64,000 nt of DNA, taken from contig NZ_CP073714.1 of NCBI RefSeq assembly GCF_023101145.1, positions 4,030,001 through 4,094,000 of the forward strand, in the 5' to 3' direction. Source of the DNA: Paenibacillus pabuli (lineage in GTDB: Bacteria; Bacillota; Bacilli; Paenibacillales; Paenibacillaceae). The stretch's first letter is position 1. Every line of letters starts with the position of its first letter. Under the pieces are notes generated by a model. The model had not been told where the DNA came from. It did no database searches and saw only the letters and a program-made list of their open reading frames with translations. This document shows, piece by piece, positions 59,715-64,000 of this stretch. A program made the translations under genes and the position numbers.

Positions 59715-60566
59715 TTACTGCAGCTTCATCTGGCTGCGGAGCATTCGGTCGAGAAGTTTATCTGGGAGAATACGAACCAGTCGGGTCAGCAGTGCCGAAT
59801 CTCGGCCAGCTGTATAGCGGGTGCGCGGATTACTTGCGTGGATGGCTCGTGAAACCACTTCTGCCACTTTCTTAGGAGGAATACCGCTCGTTGCCCACGA
59901 TTCAGCCTGCGCCTTCACGGCGTCAAAAAGACGATCATGGCGTCTGTGCTGATCGGGCGTCATCAACTTGGACAGCCGATCGGCTGTCGTAACCCCTTTC
60001 TCCGACAGGCTGGTGCTGACACCGCCCGGAGTAATCATGATAACTTTGAGTCCGAACGAAGACATCTCTCTGCGGAGGCTGTCATTGATCGCTTCCATCG
60101 CGTATTTTGCAGCTGAATAAATTCCGAAACCGGGCATTGAGATTTTGCCGCCAACGGATCCGATATTAACTACGCGTCCGCCGCTCTTCAGCAAGGCCGG
60201 AGTAAGCGCCTGAATAACCGCAACTTGCCCGATCACGCTGACTTCGATCTGACGACGAAACTCATCCAGCGGAACCATCTCAAGAGGTGCATTAACGGCA
60301 ATGCCGGCATTGTTGACCACGGCACGCAGTGGGCGACCAAGCGGATCTTGCTCCACTCGTTCGGCCAGCGCCCTTAGTGTGTTGATAGCGGTAATATCGA
60401 GAATGACCGGTTCGATATTTTTTTGTTTGATTTTGTCGGCATCTTCCTGACGGCGAACCCCAGCTAAAACGTGAAATCCTTCAGCGGCGAGCTGCTCCGC
60501 GGTAGCCCTGCCGATTCCACTTGAAGTACCTGTGACGACAACCATTTCTTGAGTTTTATATGGCAT
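59715..60566 (-). CDS. Short-chain dehydrogenase/reductase
   Basis: This 283-residue classical SDR has TGTSSGIG at 12-19, NNAGIAV, the catalytic Ser in NIGSVGG, and YSAAK near 157. An Arg in GVRRQED after the second strand favours NADPH. The start has GGGAGGTTTACA upstream. It is the first gene of an operon with FAD monooxygenase, ABM and csaA. The promoter at 60624 carries the TATAGCA operators. Confidence 0.92.
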   Translation of the reverse strand: MPYKTQEMVVVTGTSSGIGRATAEQLAAEGFHVLAGVRRQEDADKIKQKNIEPVILDITAINTLRALAERVEQDPLGRPLRAVVNNAGIAVNAPLEMVPLDEFRRQIEVSVIGQVAVIQALTPALLKSGGRVVNIGSVGGKISMPGFGIYSAAKYAMEAINDSLRREMSSFGLKVIMITPGGVSTSLSEKGVTTADRLSKLMTPDQHRRHDRLFDAVKAQAESWATSGIPPKKVAEVVSRAIHASNPRTRYTAGRDSALLTRLVRILPDKLLDRMLRSQMKLQ

Positions 60567-60603
60567 TGTAAACCTCCCGAGTTTGATAAGTTATGAATCA
60601 CTG

Positions 60604-60665
60604 TATAGCACTGTTATACGGTCATTATAGCACCGCTATATAGAGCTGTCTATAGCGGTGCTATA
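60604..60665 (-). promoter_or_regulatory. Operon promoter with three TATAGCA operators
   Basis: The minus-strand -35 TAGACA (60652-60647), a 17-base spacer and -10 TATAAT (60629-60624) drive the SDR operon. Three near-identical 15-bp palindromes stand at 60604-60618, 60626-60640 and 60651-60665 (TATAGCACCGCTATA type). The last two also form a 15-bp hairpin. A fourth copy lies before the TetR gene at 61513. An ATG with AGGAGG at 60676 opens an eight-codon frame through this site. Confidence 0.85.
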
Positions 60666-60796
60666 TATTTTTTCATATTGTAATCCTCCTGCGACCTGAA
60701 CATCATTAATGACAAGCGCAGCGTGATGTACTTCGACGTTCACGAGATACCGTAGCGTGAGGAATGAGCTCTTCGAAACTCTCTGAAAATAAAAAA

Positions 60797-60896
60797 GATC
60801 GCCATCCTGCTTGGATAGGCGATCTCTCTTATGTACTACCATTTGTGGTTCTTCATCTTTACCATGAAACAAAACAAAGCCCACATAGGGGCTTTG
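60797..60896 (-). terminator. Two terminator hairpins after tetR
   Basis: GATCGCC/GGCGATC (60797-60824) and CAAAGCCC/GGGCTTTG (60875-60896) are each followed by a T-rich stretch on the minus strand. Confidence 0.7.
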
Positions 60897-60927
60897 TCTG
60901 GAGTCTCCAAGCTCTTTCATCGATCCC

Positions 60928-61503
60928 TCATTTTGAAGCAGAATCCGGCATTGGGATCAAGATAATCTGCATCACACTTTCTCGAATGAGATCAACGACG
61001 TCGGGCTGGGGTGGGGGTGCCTTACGAATCTGGGACGTCACATACAGCCAAGAGGCCGTATTGGCAGAAGCCCAGACCAGATCTGCCGCAGCTTCGGCTG
61101 AAACAGCTAATTTTCCTGAGGCAGCAACTCTTTGAACATTGTGCACCAGTGCTTGGTACGACTGATCTGCCGCCTCGATATGGGCGCCCTCAAGCAGCCG
61201 CCCCATCATTGCCGCATATATCCGAGGACGGGCTGCCGCGAAGCGGACATAGTCATCCCACCCCTGACGAAGCGCCATCTCTGGAATAGGGGACTCCACT
61301 GCGGCAATTTTGCTTTCGAATAACTGCCTGAACGCTTCCACTATAGCTGCACTCAGGAGTCCATCGGCATTACCGAAATGGTGGTAGAGTGTAGGAGCCG
61401 TAACCTGCGCGATCGAAGTGACAGCTCGCGTTGAAAATTGGGCTCCACCTTCTTCTTCGAGTACCTTAAGAGCAGCTGCTAATATTTTGTCATATGTGTT
61501 CAT
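60928..61503 (-). CDS. TetR family regulator of the SDR operon
   Basis: This 191-residue regulator has a helix-turn-helix with FSTRAVTSIAQVTAPTLYHHFGN and a C-terminal domain with WDDYVRFAAARPRIYAAMMGRL. The ATG at 61503 (MNTYDKIL) is the start that fits the family; the frame is open to 61647. The -10 box TATAAT ends only eight bases before the ATG, so the mRNA may have almost no leader. The TATAGCAGTGCTATA operator overlaps this promoter and matches the three sites of the downstream operon. Confidence 0.92.
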   Translation of the reverse strand: MNTYDKILAAALKVLEEEGGAQFSTRAVTSIAQVTAPTLYHHFGNADGLLSAAIVEAFRQLFESKIAAVESPIPEMALRQGWDDYVRFAAARPRIYAAMMGRLLEGAHIEAADQSYQALVHNVQRVAASGKLAVSAEAAADLVWASANTASWLYVTSQIRKAPPPQPDVVDLIRESVMQIILIPMPDSASK

Positions 61504-61510
61504 AACCTCT

Positions 61511-61539
61511 ATTATAGCAGTGCTATACACGTATGTCCA
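61511..61539 (-). promoter_or_regulatory. tetR promoter with TATAGCAGTGCTATA operator
   Basis: The minus-strand -35 TGGACA (61539-61534), 17-base spacer and -10 TATAAT (61516-61511) overlap the operator at 61513-61527. Transcription should begin at or next to the ATG at 61503. Confidence 0.8.
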
Positions 61540-61682
61540 TGACGAGGGTTGTACTCCTGTAACCACGATCATCCCGTTTGAGATCACAACATGATGAAAC
61601 ACTGCTTCTTTTCGTTTTATCGAGCTATCGTTCCCCTTAAAATGCATGTTCTACACAATAGAGTCCATTTGAATAATGGGTT

Positions 61683-62774
61683 CTATTGATCAAAAGGTAG
61701 TGCAGGTAATTCATCAATTTTCATACGTAGTAAACTATATGGTTTTTGTCGCAGGTCTTTTCCATAATGAAATCTTGCCTGTCTATGTAATTGGTTCACA
61801 ATTACATATAAGTATTGATCCGGACCAATAGAAAACGTATCTGGCCATAAAATTCTGGGATCATGAGCGATGGTTTCCATGATTCCATTCGGCAATATCT
61901 TTCGAATACTATCGTTTTCATAATCTCCAGCATAAACGTTCCCTTTTGCGTCCGTCATCATCCCATCCGATGCACCCTTCTCTCCCCAATACTGCACAAG
62001 ATCACTTAACTTGAAATCCGGTATCGTTCTGTCTCTTAACGATTCTGTTGAGATCGAGTATAGCTGGCGACTGGTTAATGGACAATAGAATAACATTTTT
62101 CCATCAGGGGAAATGGCTATCCCATCAGAGGCCAATCGAAAGGGAGATGTTGAACCATCCGGGTTTCGATTCATCAAAATTTTCCCTTCCACTTTCGGTA
62201 CAAAATACGGATCGGGTGAGGTTGAGCTTGCTCCATGCAGCCGTCTATACGAATTTCCGTTTTCTAAATTTACGACGATAATTGCGCCTGGACCATTGGA
62301 AGAAGAATCCGTTATATATGCGTAGCCTGCTTTACCTACACGAAAGTCAAATCGGACATCATTCAGATACGTTGTCGGCAAGACTACATCTTCTGCAAAT
62401 GTATATACTTTTCTTATCGTATTTGTTTCTAAATCGACCGCGACTAATTTTGCTCCTCCTTTGATTGGCTCAGAAAAATTTGGTGCACCCGTATCCAGTA
62501 CCCACAGGGTTCCCCTTCCATCTGTAACAACACTTTGGACACTGATAAAGGACATAACCATATTCAATGGGTTGATCAAATTCGTTTCTACATTAGGATA
62601 AGGCTGCAGCTGTCCCTCAACAATTTCCGCTACCGTAAATCTAACGTCATCTCCCCATTTCGGAAAGCAAACAAAGATACGCCCGGTTTCGGATACACTA
62701 ACGCCTGTAGGCATAGCCCCGTAAAAGGAATGAACGAGTTCTAACTTACCAAAATATTCTTCCATAGGTAACAT
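61683..62774 (-). CDS. Major royal jelly protein/yellow family beta-propeller protein
   Basis: This protein of about 363 residues is related to the royal-jelly/yellow family: GVSVSETGRIFVCFPKWGDD, LWVLDTGAPNF, YLNDVRFD, YAYITDSSSNGPGAIIVV, ISPDGKMLFYCPLTSRQLY and PDTFSIGPDQYLYV. Bacterial members are lactonase-like or of unknown function. GAGGAGG lies 14 bases before the ATG at 62774, and in-frame starts exist upstream to 62834, so the start is uncertain. No signal peptide is seen. Confidence 0.85.
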   Translation of the reverse strand: MLPMEEYFGKLELVHSFYGAMPTGVSVSETGRIFVCFPKWGDDVRFTVAEIVEGQLQPYPNVETNLINPLNMVMSFISVQSVVTDGRGTLWVLDTGAPNFSEPIKGGAKLVAVDLETNTIRKVYTFAEDVVLPTTYLNDVRFDFRVGKAGYAYITDSSSNGPGAIIVVNLENGNSYRRLHGASSTSPDPYFVPKVEGKILMNRNPDGSTSPFRLASDGIAISPDGKMLFYCPLTSRQLYSISTESLRDRTIPDFKLSDLVQYWGEKGASDGMMTDAKGNVYAGDYENDSIRKILPNGIMETIAHDPRILWPDTFSIGPDQYLYVIVNQLHRQARFHYGKDLRQKPYSLLRMKIDELPALPFDQ

Positions 62775-62911
62775 AGGCTGTATGATGTCCTCCTCAAACA
62801 TAGTTGGATAGATATTACCTATAATTATGTTCAAGACGTTTTCTCATGCCTGGCCCTTAATCATTCTTTTTCAACCGTAATTTTGAAATTGTCCGATACA
62901 TCTAAAAATAC

Positions 62912-62936
62912 AAAAAACTTCGGCGTGAGCCGAAGC
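62912..62936 (-). terminator. Intrinsic terminator
   Basis: CTTCGGC-GTGA-GCCGAAG is followed by TTTTTTG on the minus strand, about 140 bases after the gene at 63077. Confidence 0.75.
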
Positions 62937-63076
62937 ATGTGACCGTAACTATATGTGTTCTAGAAAAATTGCTTCCTCCGATCGTCAACGCAGGGTAAAT
63001 CCCCATGCAGAGAGTATCGGAGAAAATACGGAATAGAAGGAAAAACTCTGCCAAGCTTATCAGTACTAGGACCGTT

Positions 63077-63358
63077 TTATTGTTGGTCCGGGAGACGTAA
63101 TGCGTTTGCGGAAGTTTGTGCTTGATCTAAAAATTCATCTGCTCGGGTCAATTGCTGCCGGGCTTTTTCCAATGCTTGTGAATTTGTTGCCGCATTAGAC
63201 TCATTTAACGAGTTTATTGCCTGATTTAAAGCCGTCTGCACCTCAGAAACCGCGTTAGATGCATGCTGCTCCAGTGTATTTCCACTCGAGTTAAGGGCAC
63301 CTTCTGCCGGTTTTCTTGCATTTTCGGTGGCTAGATCAATTTTGTTTTTATTGGGCAC
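63077..63358 (-). CDS. Small Ala/Asn/Gln-rich protein
   Basis: This 93-residue hydrophilic protein has helix-forming repeats (SNAVSEVQTALNQAINSLN, ALEKARQQLTRADEFLDQAQ). It starts with GTG 63358 after GGAGGAGGACTCACT. No membrane segment or cysteine is present. I recognise no named family; the position next to spore-coat genes suggests a possible spore role, which is inference. Confidence 0.75.
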   Translation of the reverse strand: MPNKNKIDLATENARKPAEGALNSSGNTLEQHASNAVSEVQTALNQAINSLNESNAATNSQALEKARQQLTRADEFLDQAQTSANALRLPDQQ

Positions 63359-63557
63359 AGTGAGTCCTCCTCCCTATTTCAAAATCATTTAAAACAGAAA
63401 TAAGTATCGGATTAAGATTTTGTTTATATTCCTGCAACGGTCTGGGAATATTCGGATCTTCCTCTTCCGCAATCCATTTTAGTATAAGATCCGATTCGTT
63501 GGAAAATCTAACGTTGATGAAATAAAGGAGGTGATCATTTCTCCATGAATAAACCAA
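63348..63557 (-). CDS. Doubtful 69-residue frame overlapping neighbouring starts
   Basis: The part ESDLILKWIAEEEDPNIPRP with LQEYKQNLNPILISVLN looks protein-like, but no ribosome binding site precedes any start, and the 5' end overlaps the plus-strand gene at 63545. It ends 11 bases inside the start of the gene at 63358. It may be a remnant. Confidence 0.25.
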   Translation of the reverse strand: MVYSWRNDHLLYFINVRFSNESDLILKWIAEEEDPNIPRPLQEYKQNLNPILISVLNDFEIGRRTHCAQ

Positions 63558-63787
63558 CGTTAGCGCCGCACGAATCGATGGAACTGCATGAAGCTTTAAA
63601 CTTTAAAACGCTATGCATCGCTAAGTCAAAACTGATGCAAGGCCTGGTCTTTGACCAAGAGCTAAAAGCTTTAATGCAAAAAGACGTCACTCAATCCATA
63701 CAACAGATCGCCGAGCTGCAAGCCATTTACGCGAAAGCTCCTTTCCAAGCGCCTGTTCCGAGTAGTCCGACACCTATAACACATTAA
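63545..63787 (+). CDS. Small CotF-related spore coat protein
   Basis: This 80-residue protein has LAPHESMELHEALNFKTLCI and KSKLMQGLVFDQELKALMQK, a helical pattern found in short CotF/YhcQ-like proteins of Bacillales, and a Pro-rich tail. The ATG lies after AAAGGAGGTGATCATTTCTCC. It lies 11 bases before the next coat gene and belongs to the same operon. Confidence 0.75.
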   Translation: MNKPTLAPHESMELHEALNFKTLCIAKSKLMQGLVFDQELKALMQKDVTQSIQQIAELQAIYAKAPFQAPVPSSPTPITH

Positions 63788-63798
63788 GGGGAGCTCAA

Positions 63799-64000
63799 AT
63801 GAATACCGATTATTTAGACCCGATTAACTCATTAAATATGCCGGAAATGGCAGATATGACTTTTGCCATGGACTTCCTTATTCGTGCCAAGGAAGGTGTG
63901 CGTAATTTGTCCATCGCCCTGACGGAAACGGCTTCACCAGATGTAAGAGCCCTTTTGCACACTCAGCTTAAACAAGGGATTGCTATGCACCAGGAAATCT
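63799..64000 (+). CDS. CotF-family spore coat protein (3' end outside window)
   Basis: The visible 67 residues, with INSLNMPEMADMTFAMDFLI, EGVRNLSIALTETASPDVRA and LLHTQLKQGIAMHQEI, match the N-terminal half of the CotF domain, a four-helix bundle protein of the spore coat. The start has AAGGGGAGCTCAA upstream. The gene continues past base 64000. Confidence 0.85.
   Translation, partial: MNTDYLDPINSLNMPEMADMTFAMDFLIRAKEGVRNLSIALTETASPDVRALLHTQLKQGIAMHQEI

Overview
The window looks like a chromosomal accessory region of a spore-forming member of the Bacillales, most likely Paenibacillus or a close relative. Direct support is the strong AGGAGG-type ribosome binding sites, frequent TTG and GTG starts, T-rich intrinsic terminators and CotF-type spore-coat genes at the right edge. 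Family-level support is RarA, CsaA, an AraR-type GntR/LacI hybrid regulator and a sugar ABC importer with no dedicated ATPase. The genus is an inference. I saw no rRNA, tRNA, CRISPR array or prophage.

Layout. 1-9.3 kb: LysR/MFS divergent pair, YjbR-family protein, rarA, an AraC regulator, an IS200 remnant, and a DsbA/NmrA/SDR operon facing a TetR gene. 9.5-16 kb: GntR-ilvD operon, then TetR with a dehydrogenase/luciferase-like/esterase operon. 16-24 kb: a 259-bp copy of part of kbl, a hydrolase and a DUF1348-TetR operon sharing one operator, DinB, SDR/MerR and SnoaL/TetR pairs. 24-28 kb: a DedA-PAP2 fusion and a wrecked RND efflux gene. 28-40.6 kb: SDR/XRE, SDR, MFS/MocR, DMT-Nudix, an HPP-like membrane protein, a methyltransferase, an IS3 fragment and a TetR-methionine aminopeptidase pair. 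40.8-45 kb: MarR, and a monooxygenase-nitroreductase-reductase operon facing HxlR. 45-50 kb: sugar ABC importer with a collapsed GH43 gene and an AraR-like regulator. 50-53 kb: kbl-tdh threonine catabolism. 53-64 kb: TetR-hydrolase, catalase, an SDR/FAD-monooxygenase/ABM/CsaA operon with a TATAGCA operator array and its TetR, a royal-jelly-protein homologue and spore-coat genes.

The recurring unit is a one-component regulator next to one to four redox or hydrolytic enzymes: seven TetR genes and roughly ten other regulators in 64 kb. Several pairs have matching palindromic operators, so the region reads as a patchwork of small xenobiotic or electrophile response modules.

The sequence also shows turnover: two IS200 remnants, one IS3 remnant, and broken copies of kbl, an SDR, an RND pump, a DUF212 gene, a GH43 gene and a quinone-reductase-like gene. 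Two families of short dispersed repeats lie between genes. The better defined one is about 50 bp, has at least eight copies with a palindromic core, and usually sits at gene 3' ends.
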